Positions 1 through 5,663 of a DNA stretch of 6,798 nucleotides are shown here, piece by piece. The stretch comes from Acetobacteraceae bacterium (GTDB taxonomy: Bacteria; Pseudomonadota; Alphaproteobacteria; Acetobacterales; Acetobacteraceae), in assembly GCA_947476855.1 (NCBI GenBank), contig CANJSR010000275.1, positions 1 through 6,798 on the forward strand. Reading direction: 5' to 3'. The notes beneath the pieces were generated by a model. That model did no database searches and was not told the origin of the DNA. It saw nothing but the letters and a program-made list of their open reading frames with translations. The position numbers and the translations under genes were made by a program. The first letter of the stretch is position 1. Each line of letters begins with the position of its first letter.

Positions 1-740
1 ACCTGGCCGTGCTCGACAACCTCTCGGGCGGGCGGGTCGAGATCGGGGTCGGCATGGGCTACGCCCCGCATGAATTCCGCGGCTTCGGCTTCCCCGTCTC
101 CCGCCGCCTGTCTTTGACGGATGAGGGGCTGGAGGTGCTGACCCGCGCCTTCACCGGGGAGAAATTCAGCTTCTCCGGCAAGCGCTACCAGTTCGAGGAC
201 GTGAAGATCACCCCCGGCTACGTCCAGCCCGGCGGCCCCCCTCTCTGGGTCGCAGCCCTTTCCGAGGCCGGCGCTCGGCGGGCCGCCCGGTTCCGCACCA
301 ACCTGCTGCCGCAAGGGCCGAGGGGGGCATCGCTGGACACCTGGCGGGCAACGCTGGAAGCGGAGGGGCGCGATCCGGCCGCCCACCGCATCGGACTGAT
401 CAAGCCGGTCCTGGTGACCAACGACCGCGCCCGCGACTGGCCGGCTGTACGGGAGGGAGAGCGGCGGCGGATGGCGGTCTACAGCCAGTTCCGCGCGGAC
501 TCCGGCGGTCATGGCGGCGTGGCGGGCATCACCGACGACGCCCGCATCCCGCAGACCTGGATCATCGGGACAGTGGATGAATGCGTGGCCCAGGCCGCGG
601 CGTTCATCCGGGAATACGGGCTGACGGACCTGGTGACCTGGGCTGTGCCGCCGGGGATGCAGCCGGATCAGATGAACCCGCATCTGGAGATGTTCGCCCG
701 GGATGTGGCGCCTCGGCTGCGGGCGATGTTTCCGGGGTAA
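1..740 (+). CDS. LLM class (luciferase-like) flavin-dependent oxidoreductase, 5'-truncated
   Basis: This is the C-terminal 245 residues of a TIM-barrel monooxygenase of the bacterial luciferase family, which uses FMN or F420 to oxidise a small organic substrate in the cytosol. The open frame begins at base 3 and runs off the left edge. The GTG at base 9 is an internal valine, because the family motif LAVLDNLSGGR spans it. That motif and the following GVGMGY segment are the typical core strands 4-5 of the barrel. Later segments (a PPLWVAALSE-like strand, then WIIGTVDECVAQ and the final helix) match the usual C-terminal half. Members are usually about 330-350 residues, so roughly 90-100 N-terminal residues lie outside the window. 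The gene ends at TAA, 12 bp from the convergent toxin gene, with no obvious terminator between them. Substrate and cofactor cannot be decided from the sequence. Confidence 0.9.
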   Translation, partial: LAVLDNLSGGRVEIGVGMGYAPHEFRGFGFPVSRRLSLTDEGLEVLTRAFTGEKFSFSGKRYQFEDVKITPGYVQPGGPPLWVAALSEAGARRAARFRTNLLPQGPRGASLDTWRATLEAEGRDPAAHRIGLIKPVLVTNDRARDWPAVREGERRRMAVYSQFRADSGGHGGVAGITDDARIPQTWIIGTVDECVAQAAAFIREYGLTDLVTWAVPPGMQPDQMNPHLEMFARDVAPRLRAMFPG

Positions 741-752
741 GGTTGGGGGAGC

Positions 753-1274
753 TTACGGACCGTCCGCGATCACCCCCAGCTTGACCAGGTCCAGGGCGAG
801 GGTTGGCGTTTCCACCGACAGTCGGGTGAACCCGTATCGCCGGTAGAACGCCTCGGCCTCCGGGGAAATCGCGTGGACCACCAGCAGCCTCGCAGATACT
901 TCGCGGGAGGCGCGGAGCGACCGCATGACCGCGTCGTGCAGCAATGACCGACCAAGACCCTTGCCCTGCCAGTCCGTATCGATCGCAAGCCGCCCCAGCA
1001 CCACGGCTGGGATGTATCGCGGCATGTTGCGACGCATGGAGCCTGTGACCTCCTGGCTCAGGATATGGCCCATGCACAAAGCATAATATCCGACGACCCG
1101 GGACGATCCGGATGGCGTGATGACGTAGGTTCTTGTGGCACCAACGGCCATGTTGGCCAGCGCCCGCTCCCGCAGCCAATCATCCAGGGACGGTTCACCG
1201 GAGCGGAAACCGACGATCTCATGCAGCGCGGTCAGAAGGGTGGGCGGCTCGTAGGCCCCGTCGGGATCAGTCAC
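753..1274 (-). CDS. TacT-like GNAT acetyltransferase toxin of a type II toxin-antitoxin module
   Basis: The 173-residue protein is a single GNAT domain. In the TacT/AtaT group such toxins acetylate the amino group of aminoacyl-tRNAs and so block translation. Family landmarks visible: the GEPSLDDWLRERAL segment (26-39), a TRTYVI strand (47-52), VVGYYAL (60-66), VLGRLAID (92-99), the acetyl-CoA pyrophosphate loop Q103-GKGLG108, a VVHAIS strand (132-137), and FYRRYGF (143-149), whose Tyr144 lies where TacT toxins have the catalytic tyrosine. The GTG start at 1274 overlaps the last 8 bp of the upstream antitoxin gene. There is no good Shine-Dalgarno site, which fits translational coupling. The next methionine (residue 42) would remove part of the fold, so the GTG or a nearby codon is preferred. 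The gene converges on the oxidoreductase gene. Family and context are strong; the tRNA target is inferred. Confidence 0.9.
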   Translation of the reverse strand: MTDPDGAYEPPTLLTALHEIVGFRSGEPSLDDWLRERALANMAVGATRTYVITPSGSSRVVGYYALCMGHILSQEVTGSMRRNMPRYIPAVVLGRLAIDTDWQGKGLGRSLLHDAVMRSLRASREVSARLLVVHAISPEAEAFYRRYGFTRLSVETPTLALDLVKLGVIADGP

Positions 1275-1569
1275 CTGCGCGGGTCGGGTTCCAAGGTGCC
1301 CTGGTCTCGATCAGTCGGCGCATCCCCGCTTCCTCCGCCTCGGTCGGGGCCGCGTCCATCCAATCCAGCACCTTCTGGAAGGCCTGCTGGTCGGCCTGGA
1401 TCGTCGTCTGGTCGAGGAGGACCGCTTTCGCCTCCTTCAACGCCGAGGCCAGCATGAACTGGGATCGGTTGGTGCCGAGCAGTTCGGCGGCCTGGTCGAT
1501 CACGGACCGGTCCCGGGAACGGGCACGGATGTGGATATTGACCTCGGCACTGGATGACGATGCGCTCAT
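1267..1569 (-). CDS. DUF1778 (TacA-like) ribbon-helix-helix antitoxin
   Basis: The 100-residue protein has the DUF1778/TacA layout. After a short Ser-rich start come a strand (about residues 8-20, NIHIRARSRD) and two helices (RSVIDQAAELLG, 21-32, and SQFMLASALKEAKAVL, 36-51), giving a ribbon-helix-helix DNA-binding fold that dimerises. A C-terminal tail follows (about 60-95, including FQKVLDWMD and RRLIETRAPW), the part that in this family wraps and inhibits the GNAT toxin. The open frame extends upstream to base 1656, but the ATG at 1569 is chosen because similarity to the family begins there and the extra 29 residues look non-coding. No Shine-Dalgarno sequence precedes the ATG. The toxin gene overlaps its end by 8 bp, so the two form one operon. 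It probably autorepresses through the near-palindrome at 1589-1607 (inference). Confidence 0.9.
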   Translation of the reverse strand: MSASSSSAEVNIHIRARSRDRSVIDQAAELLGTNRSQFMLASALKEAKAVLLDQTTIQADQQAFQKVLDWMDAAPTEAEEAGMRRLIETRAPWNPTRAGD

Positions 1570-1575
1570 GAAGCG

Positions 1576-1604
1576 GAGATGGCGTCGCGTGTTGGCAATG
1601 TCAA
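1576..1604 (-). promoter_or_regulatory. Candidate tacA-tacT promoter
   Basis: On the minus strand a perfect -35 hexamer TTGACA (1604 to 1599) is followed after 17 bp by a weak -10 match, CATCTC (1581 to 1576). Transcription would then start at about base 1569, at the antitoxin ATG itself, which agrees with the absence of a ribosome binding site. The -35 is convincing. The -10 is poor, so the start point is uncertain. Confidence 0.35.
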
Positions 1605-1607
1605 CAC
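1589..1607. promoter_or_regulatory. 19-bp near-palindrome, likely TacA-type operator
   Basis: GTGTTGGCAATGTCAACAC is symmetrical about base 1598, with 8 of 9 base pairs matching; only 1595/1601 fails. It contains the -35 hexamer of the candidate tacA promoter on the minus strand and lies 20 bp upstream of the antitoxin ATG. Ribbon-helix-helix antitoxins of GNAT modules bind such inverted repeats and repress their own operon, so an operator role is the natural reading. The symmetry is seen directly; the role is inferred. Confidence 0.5.
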
Positions 1608-1645
1608 AAAGAAGCCGCGGGGCAAAAGCCAGGCACCGATGAATC

Positions 1646-1674
1646 TTGATATACACGTTCGATATCAGATATAC
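1646..1674 (+). promoter_or_regulatory. Candidate vapB-vapC promoter
   Basis: TTGATA (1646-1651), five of six matches to the -35 consensus, is followed after 17 bp by ATATAC (1669-1674), a partial -10 match in an AT-rich island within otherwise GC-rich DNA. The predicted transcription start is about 1681-1683, on or just before the vapB ATG at 1683. That would give a leaderless mRNA and would explain why no Shine-Dalgarno site is present (the bases before the ATG are CCCCTCCCC). The exact -10 register is uncertain. Confidence 0.4.
1648..1674. repeat. GATAT repeat array, possible VapB operator
   Basis: GATATAC occurs at 1648-1654 and again at 1668-1674, 20 bp apart, about two helical turns. 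Between them GATATC (1661-1666) is itself a palindrome. GATAT (1648-1652) and ATATC (1662-1666) form an inverted repeat with a 9-bp spacer. The array covers the candidate vapB promoter, where VapBC complexes normally bind and autorepress. The repeats are short, so chance is possible, but the position is apt. Confidence 0.4.
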
Positions 1675-1682
1675 CCCTCCCC

Positions 1683-1898
1683 ATGAGAACCCTGGTAGAC
1701 ATCCCCGACACCCAGATCCAGGCCCTCGCCGCCCTGTGCGACCGGGTCAAGCAGCCCCGCGCCTTCGTGGTGCGGGAGGCCATCGCCGAGTATCTCGCCC
1801 GCCACCAGCAGGCCGATGCCCAGGCGGCGTTCGGCCTCTGGGGTGCGGACGCGGAAGACGGCCTCGCCTACCAGGACCGGCTGCGCGCCGAATGGTGA
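1683..1898 (+). CDS. vapB: VapB-like ribbon-helix-helix (CopG/Arc type) antitoxin
   Basis: The 71-residue protein starts with the strand MRTLVDIPD, typical of this antitoxin group. Two helices follow (IQALAALCDRV, about 12-22, and RAFVVREAIAEYLAR, 26-40), completing a ribbon-helix-helix dimer that should bind DNA. The tail from about residue 44 (FGLWG, then the YQDRLRAEW end) is the usual toxin-wrapping segment rich in aromatic and acidic residues. The start is fixed by the family N-terminus and by an in-frame stop shortly upstream, at 1647. There is no Shine-Dalgarno site; see the promoter entry for a possible leaderless transcript. It overlaps the downstream toxin gene by 7 bp. It should neutralise that toxin and repress the operon. 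Confidence 0.9.
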   Translation: MRTLVDIPDTQIQALAALCDRVKQPRAFVVREAIAEYLARHQQADAQAAFGLWGADAEDGLAYQDRLRAEW

Positions 1899-2257
1899 AG
1901 GCGCTGTTCGACACGAACATCCTGATCGACGACCTGCGCGGCATCCCGGCGGCGCGGGAGGAACTGGACCGCCACGAAACCCGCGCCATCAGCGTGATCA
2001 CGTGGATGGAGGTCCTGACCGGCGCCCCACCGCCGCACACCCAGGCGACGCGGGATTTCCTCGACAGCTTCACCTTGGTGCCGATCGACCAGGCCGTCGC
2101 CGACCGGGCCGTGGCGATCCGACAGCGCTACCGGCTCAAGCTGCCGGACGCGATCATCTGGGCCTCGGCCCAGGCGCGGGAGATGCTGCTGGTCACCCGC
2201 GACCAGCGGGATTTTCCGGCCGGTGACCCCGGCGTCCGGATGCCCTATTCACTCTGA
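1892..2257 (+). CDS. vapC: VapC-like PIN-domain ribonuclease toxin
   Basis: The 121-residue protein spans a whole PIN domain, the usual length for VapC. In this family the toxin is a Mg-dependent endoribonuclease that cleaves tRNA or rRNA when its antitoxin is lost. The acidic active-site residues are all present: Asp7 in LFDTNILID, Glu40 in ITWMEVLTG, Asp86 in LPDAIIWA, and Asp104 in VTRDQRDF, with Asp107 nearby. It therefore looks catalytically intact. The ATG at 1892 overlaps the antitoxin stop by 7 bp, and the open frame upstream of it merely shadows vapB in another frame. There is no clear ribosome binding site, so translation is probably coupled to vapB. The RNA target cannot be told from the sequence. 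Confidence 0.93.
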   Translation: MVKALFDTNILIDDLRGIPAAREELDRHETRAISVITWMEVLTGAPPPHTQATRDFLDSFTLVPIDQAVADRAVAIRQRYRLKLPDAIIWASAQAREMLLVTRDQRDFPAGDPGVRMPYSL

Positions 2258-2262
2258 CCAGC

Positions 2263-2279
2263 CCCGCGTCGGGCGCGGG
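2263..2279 (+). terminator. Weak hairpin after vapC
   Basis: CCCGCG (2263-2268) and CGCGGG (2274-2279) form a six-pair, all-GC stem with a five-base loop, beginning 5 bases after the vapC stop. No run of T follows, so it is not a classical intrinsic terminator. It may stabilise the 3' end or assist termination. Such stems are common by chance in DNA this GC-rich. Confidence 0.25.
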
Positions 2280-2288
2280 TCGCCATCC

Positions 2289-2300
2289 GGGCATATGCCC
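2289..2300. repeat. 12-bp perfect palindrome upstream of the oxygenase gene
   Basis: GGGCATATGCCC is perfectly self-complementary and lies 36 bp before the oxygenase ATG. Its core GCATATG recurs at 2316-2322, 25 bp further on and just in front of the ribosome binding site. The pair could be a two-site operator for a dimeric regulator, but no regulator gene is adjacent. Confidence 0.35.
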
Positions 2301-2336
2301 CCATCTCGGCCGCAAGCATATGGGAGAGACCAAACC

Positions 2337-3182
2337 ATGCCGCTGGACATCGCATCCATCACAAGCCTGCCCGCCGTCACCGGCGACGTCATCTACCTGG
2401 CCAGGATGGCCGAGAAGCCGCACACCTATACCTACGAACTCCCCCCCGACCAGCTGCGCAGCAACATCATCGAGGACAAGCGCACCGTCGCGATCCACGA
2501 CATGCGCCCCGTCGCCGGCACCCTGTCCCTGGATGTGGAGGGGTTCCAACTCCTGACCGCCCCCACCGCCACGGTCGACATGTATGACGAGGACGAACTC
2601 CGCCGCGTCACCTACCCCGAAACCCAGCGCATCATCGCCGAGGCCACCGGCGCTTCCCGCGTCGTGATCTTCGACCACACGATCCGCCGCCGCCATTGGG
2701 GGGTGGAGGACCGCACGCCCGGCATCCCCCGCCAACCCGTCACCCGCATCCATGGCGACTACACCGAGGTCTCGGGCCCCCAGCGCGTCCGCGACGTGAT
2801 GGGCGAGGAAGCGGAAGCCCTGTTGGGCAAGCGCTTCGCCATCGTGAACCTCTGGCGCCCGATCCGCGGGCCGTTGCAGGACTCGCCCCTGGCACTCTGC
2901 GACGCGCGCACCATCGCGCCCGGCGATCTGGTCGGCCAGGACCTGATCTACCGGGACCGCGTCGGCGAAATCTACTGCCTGACCCACAACCCAGCACATC
3001 GCTGGCTCTACGCCCCGGACATGAGCCGGGATGAGGTGTTCCTGCTCAAGTGCTATGACTCGCTGCGCGACGGGCGGGCGCGGTTCATGCCGCATACCTC
3101 GTTCCAGGACCCAAACGCGCCGGCCGACATGAACCCGCGGGAAAGCATCGAGTTGCGGACGCTGGTCTTTTTCGACGCCTGA
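2337..3182 (+). CDS. CmcJ/NvfI-family putative Fe(II)/2-oxoglutarate-dependent oxygenase
   Basis: The 281-residue protein matches the CmcJ/NvfI (AsaB-like) family along its length. Members include CmcJ of cephamycin C methoxylation and the fungal endoperoxidase NvfI, but most bacterial members have no known substrate. Family landmarks: VAIHDMRP (51-58), YPETQRII (93-100), VVIFDHT (109-115), the likely iron-binding His139-x-Asp141 in RIHGDYT, SGPQRVRD (146-153), IVNLWRPIRGP (169-179), SPLALCDAR (183-191), the candidate third iron ligand His221 in NPAHRW, LLKCYDS (236-242), then PHTSF and PRESIELRTLVFF near the end. The ligand assignment is inferred from motif spacing. The ATG at 2337 is chosen over upstream in-frame starts because a GGGAG site (2322-2326) precedes it at good spacing and family similarity begins just after. 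It lies 50 bp upstream of the permease gene, same strand. Confidence 0.85.
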   Translation: MPLDIASITSLPAVTGDVIYLARMAEKPHTYTYELPPDQLRSNIIEDKRTVAIHDMRPVAGTLSLDVEGFQLLTAPTATVDMYDEDELRRVTYPETQRIIAEATGASRVVIFDHTIRRRHWGVEDRTPGIPRQPVTRIHGDYTEVSGPQRVRDVMGEEAEALLGKRFAIVNLWRPIRGPLQDSPLALCDARTIAPGDLVGQDLIYRDRVGEIYCLTHNPAHRWLYAPDMSRDEVFLLKCYDSLRDGRARFMPHTSFQDPNAPADMNPRESIELRTLVFFDA

Positions 3183-3217
3183 CTCGGCCGACGCCGCTAT
3201 CCTGCACCGGAATTGAC

Positions 3218-3223
3218 GGAAGG
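3218..3223 (+). promoter_or_regulatory. Ribosome binding site for the TTG-started permease
   Basis: GGAAGG lies 9 bases before the TTG at 3233. An in-frame TAA at 3227-3229 excludes any start further upstream, and the next candidate, GTG at 3242, would be 18 bases from this site. Together these favour the TTG. Confidence 0.6.
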
Positions 3224-3232
3224 CCGTAACGC

Positions 3233-5017
3233 TTGACCCTGGTGCAGATAGAGGCGCTGGCGCTTATCGCCGGCATGCTGGTCCTGTTCATGTCGGACCG
3301 CCTCCGATACGACCTTGTCGGCGCGATCACCCTGTCCGCCGCCGCGCTGCTGGGCGTGGTGCCGGCAACCAAGGTATTTTCCGGCTTTTCCAGTTCGGTC
3401 GTGATCATCATCGCCTCCGCCCTGGTGATCAGCCGAGCGGTGGCGGTCTCGGGGGTTGTGGATGAGTGGATGCGGTGGACGATGCACCGGGTCCGCTCCA
3501 CATCCTTGCAGGTCGGGCTGCTGACAGCGGCGGTCACATTCCTGTCCGCCTTCATCAAGAACGTGGGTGTGCTTGGCATCTTCCTGCCCGTGGCGATCCA
3601 GACCGCCCGGGCGCGCAACCGGCCCGTTTCCCGCTATCTGATGCCGCTGGCCTTCGGGTCACTGATCGGCGGGACGATGACGCAGATCGGGACATCACCG
3701 AACGTGCTGATCTCGGAAGTCCGACGATCGGTGACCGGTGAGCCGTATCATCTGTTCGACTACACATCCGTCGGGTTGCCGCTCTCGATCGTGGCCGTCC
3801 TGTTCCTCAGCATCGGCTGGCGGCTGCTGCCGGCAAACCGCCGCGCCCAGCCCGCCGCCGATCGGCGCTTTACGATCGAGGACTATACGGTGGAGGCCGC
3901 CCTGCCCTCCTCCTCGAACCTGGTCGGCCAGACGGTGGCCGATCTGGAAGCCGCGTCGCAGGGAGAGGTCACGGTCGCCGCCATCATCCGCGAGCACGGC
4001 CACCGCTATGTCCCGCAGCCGCATTGGGGCCTGTTCGCCGACGACATCCTGGTGCTGCGCGCCGACCCGACCGCCCTGCCTCGCGTCATCCAAGGGGCCG
4101 GCCTGCGCCTATTGGGGGCCGATGAGCATGCCGCCCTGAAGGCACGCGACAAGGATGACGATGTGGAGGCGGCGGAGGTCATCGTCGGCCCCGAATCCAT
4201 CCTGGTTGGCCAGACCGCGTCCAACCTACGCCTGCGGGAAACACATGAGGTCAATGTCCTGGCGATCCGCCGGACGGACCACCGCAACACCGAACGCCTG
4301 CAGGACCATGTGTTCCAGGGCGGCGACATCATCGTCATGCAGGGGATGACCTCGCATCTGACCGACGCCCTGCGACAACTGGACTGCCTGCCGCTCGCGG
4401 GGCGCAACCTGGCGATCGGGCGGCGGCGGACCGGGTATCTGCCGCTGGGCATCCTGCTGGTGGCGCTGGTCGCGATCAGCGTCGGGCTGGTGCGGGTGGA
4501 GATCGGGTTCTTCGTCGCCGCGACGGCCACCCTGCTGCTGCGGCTGATCCCCGTCCGCGAGGCCTACGAGGCCATAGACTGGCCCGTCATCGTGATGCTC
4601 GGCTGCCTGATCCCGGTGGGGGAGGCGCTGAAGGACACCGGCACGACTGAGTTGTTGGCGCACGGCCTGGGCGTGGTGGGGGCTCACCTTTCCGGCACGA
4701 TGGCGGTGGGGATGATGATGGTCGTGACGATGCTGGTCACACCGTTCCTGCACCATGCCGCCGCCGTGCTGGTGATGGGCCCGGTGGCGGCGACCGTGGC
4801 CGCCACGCTGGGGTTCAATCCGGACGCCTTCCTGATGGCCGTGGCCTTCGGCGCCGCCTGCGACTTCCTGACGCCGATCGGGCACCAGAACAGCACCCTG
4901 GTCATGCGGCCCGCGGGCTACCTGTTCTCCGACTATTGGAAACTCGGCCTGCCGTTGACGGTCCTGGTCGCGATCGTCGGCACCTGGCTGATCGTGTGGT
5001 CCTGGCCGCTGGGCTGA
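3233..5017 (+). CDS. SLC13-family permease with tandem TrkA-C domains
   Basis: The 594-residue inner-membrane protein has the layout of the bacterial DASS/SLC13 transporters, which carry anions such as sulfate or dicarboxylates, usually with sodium. An N-terminal membrane half (about 5-198) has helices at roughly 5-20, 26-45, 54-72, 95-120, 135-155 and 180-198. It includes FIKNVGVLGIFLPVA (107-121) and the substrate-loop motif IGTSPNVLI (152-160). A cytosolic insert follows, with two TrkA-C/RCK_C domains (about 212-290 and 312-388); each has a strand pattern with VGQT followed by DDILVLRA or GDIIVMQG. The C-terminal membrane half (about 400-592) carries the second-repeat motifs FLHHAAAVLVM (505-515) and DFLTPIGHQNSTLVM (544-558). 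It is full length for the YfbS-like subgroup. The start is TTG with a GGAAGG site. It may be co-transcribed with the oxygenase. Substrate unknown. Confidence 0.92.
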   Translation: MTLVQIEALALIAGMLVLFMSDRLRYDLVGAITLSAAALLGVVPATKVFSGFSSSVVIIIASALVISRAVAVSGVVDEWMRWTMHRVRSTSLQVGLLTAAVTFLSAFIKNVGVLGIFLPVAIQTARARNRPVSRYLMPLAFGSLIGGTMTQIGTSPNVLISEVRRSVTGEPYHLFDYTSVGLPLSIVAVLFLSIGWRLLPANRRAQPAADRRFTIEDYTVEAALPSSSNLVGQTVADLEAASQGEVTVAAIIREHGHRYVPQPHWGLFADDILVLRADPTALPRVIQGAGLRLLGADEHAALKARDKDDDVEAAEVIVGPESILVGQTASNLRLRETHEVNVLAIRRTDHRNTERLQDHVFQGGDIIVMQGMTSHLTDALRQLDCLPLAGRNLAIGRRRTGYLPLGILLVALVAISVGLVRVEIGFFVAATATLLLRLIPVREAYEAIDWPVIVMLGCLIPVGEALKDTGTTELLAHGLGVVGAHLSGTMAVGMMMVVTMLVTPFLHHAAAVLVMGPVAATVAATLGFNPDAFLMAVAFGAACDFLTPIGHQNSTLVMRPAGYLFSDYWKLGLPLTVLVAIVGTWLIVWSWPLG

Positions 5018-5020
5018 CGA

Positions 5021-5536
5021 TTACTCGTCGTAGGCGACCAGCGAATCGCAGGGCACGTCGAGCTTCGAGCGGCCATTGAGGAATGTGAGTTCGATCAATG
5101 CGGCGGCGGCCGGCACCACGGCGCCGACCTTGCGCAGGAGCTGGATGCCCGCGGCCATCGTGCCGCCGGTTGCGAGCAGGTCATCGACGATCACCACGCG
5201 CTGGCCCGGTTCCACCGCGTCGGCCTGGATCTCGATCCGGTCGGTGCCGTATTCCAGTTCGTAGTCCAGCGGAATGGTTGGCCCCGGCAGCTTGCCCTTC
5301 TTCCGCAGCATGATGAAGCCGCAGCCGAGCTTGAGGGCGAGGGGGGCGGCGATGAGGAAGCCACGGGATTCGATGCCGGCGATGACGTCGGGATGATGCT
5401 TGCGCACAACCGAGGACATCCGCCCCATCGCCACCTGCCAGGCATCCGCGTGCCGCAGCAGCGTCGAGATGTCGTAGAACAGGATCCCCGGCTTCGGGAA
5501 ATCGGGAATGCCCCTGATGTGGTCCTTGAGATCCAT
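5021..5536 (-). CDS. apt: Adenine phosphoribosyltransferase
   Basis: The 171-residue cytosolic enzyme joins adenine and PRPP to give AMP and pyrophosphate in purine salvage. It has the normal length and the usual landmarks: [19 protein letters not shown] (7-25), the dimer-contact and base-site segment GIESRGF (54-60), the mobile loop [11 protein letters not shown] (78-88), [10 protein letters not shown] (94-103), and the PRPP-binding signature [13 protein letters not shown] (114-126) with its paired aspartates 118 and 119. The open frame extends upstream to 5701, but the ATG at 5536 is supported by an AGGAG site six bases before it (5547 to 5543 on the minus strand) and by the family N-terminus. 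It converges on the permease gene with 3 bp between stop codons, and is divergent from the aminotransferase. Nothing is missing from the active site. Confidence 0.97.
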   Translation of the reverse strand: MDLKDHIRGIPDFPKPGILFYDISTLLRHADAWQVAMGRMSSVVRKHHPDVIAGIESRGFLIAAPLALKLGCGFIMLRKKGKLPGPTIPLDYELEYGTDRIEIQADAVEPGQRVVIVDDLLATGGTMAAGIQLLRKVGAVVPAAAALIELTFLNGRSKLDVPCDSLVAYDE

Positions 5537-5566
5537 GGCAGGCTCCTGCGATTGCGCGTCGGGGCG

Positions 5567-5595
5567 TGTGTAGTGGGGGCAAGGGTGTTGAGCAA
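5567..5595 (-). promoter_or_regulatory. Weak candidate apt promoter
   Basis: On the minus strand TTGCTC (5595 to 5590) and TACACA (5572 to 5567) are separated by 17 bp, placing transcription start around 5560, about 24 bases before the apt ATG. Each hexamer matches consensus only partly. The -35 element overlaps one arm of the palindrome at 5592-5605. Confidence 0.25.
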
Positions 5596-5605
5596 CCGCG
5601 GTTGC
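5592..5605. promoter_or_regulatory. 14-bp perfect palindrome between apt and the aminotransferase
   Basis: GCAACCGCGGTTGC is perfectly self-complementary. It sits near the middle of the 127-bp divergent gap, 56 bp from the apt start and 58 bp from the aminotransferase start. Its position suggests a dimeric regulator site able to act on either promoter. It could also be a chance feature of GC-rich DNA, though perfect 14-bp symmetry is not common. The binding protein is unknown. Confidence 0.4.
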
Positions 5606-5663
5606 GTCCCGGCACGATCCTTCGCACACTGCGCCCTCCGAAACGCCAGCGGGGGCCGCCGCC

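Noticed and set aside
741..752. Terminator between the oxidoreductase and toxin genes
   Set aside because: Only 12 bp separate the convergent stops and no hairpin is evident there.
1570..1656. N-terminal extension of the DUF1778 antitoxin to base 1656
   Set aside because: The extra 29 residues do not resemble the family and would cover both the near-palindrome and the candidate promoter; the ATG at 1569 fits the known domain start.
1646..1891. Upstream extension of the vapC frame to base 1646
   Set aside because: It reads vapB in the wrong frame, giving a Pro/Arg/Gly-rich sequence; the PIN domain begins exactly at the ATG at 1892.
753..2257. Toxin-antitoxin block as a mobile element with flanking repeats
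   Set aside because: I compared the flanks by eye and found no target-site duplication, integrase, transposase or tRNA gene in the window, so mobility is not supported by this sequence.
2193..3095. A 300-codon minus-strand open frame opposite the oxygenase gene
   Set aside because: Composition is biased toward Gly, Ala, Asp and Val with no motifs, while the plus strand carries a well-conserved family protein over the same span.
5538..5549. GCAGG/CCTGC inverted repeat around the apt ribosome binding site
   Set aside because: Only five-base arms with a two-base gap; a real hairpin would have about four pairs, too weak to claim regulation.
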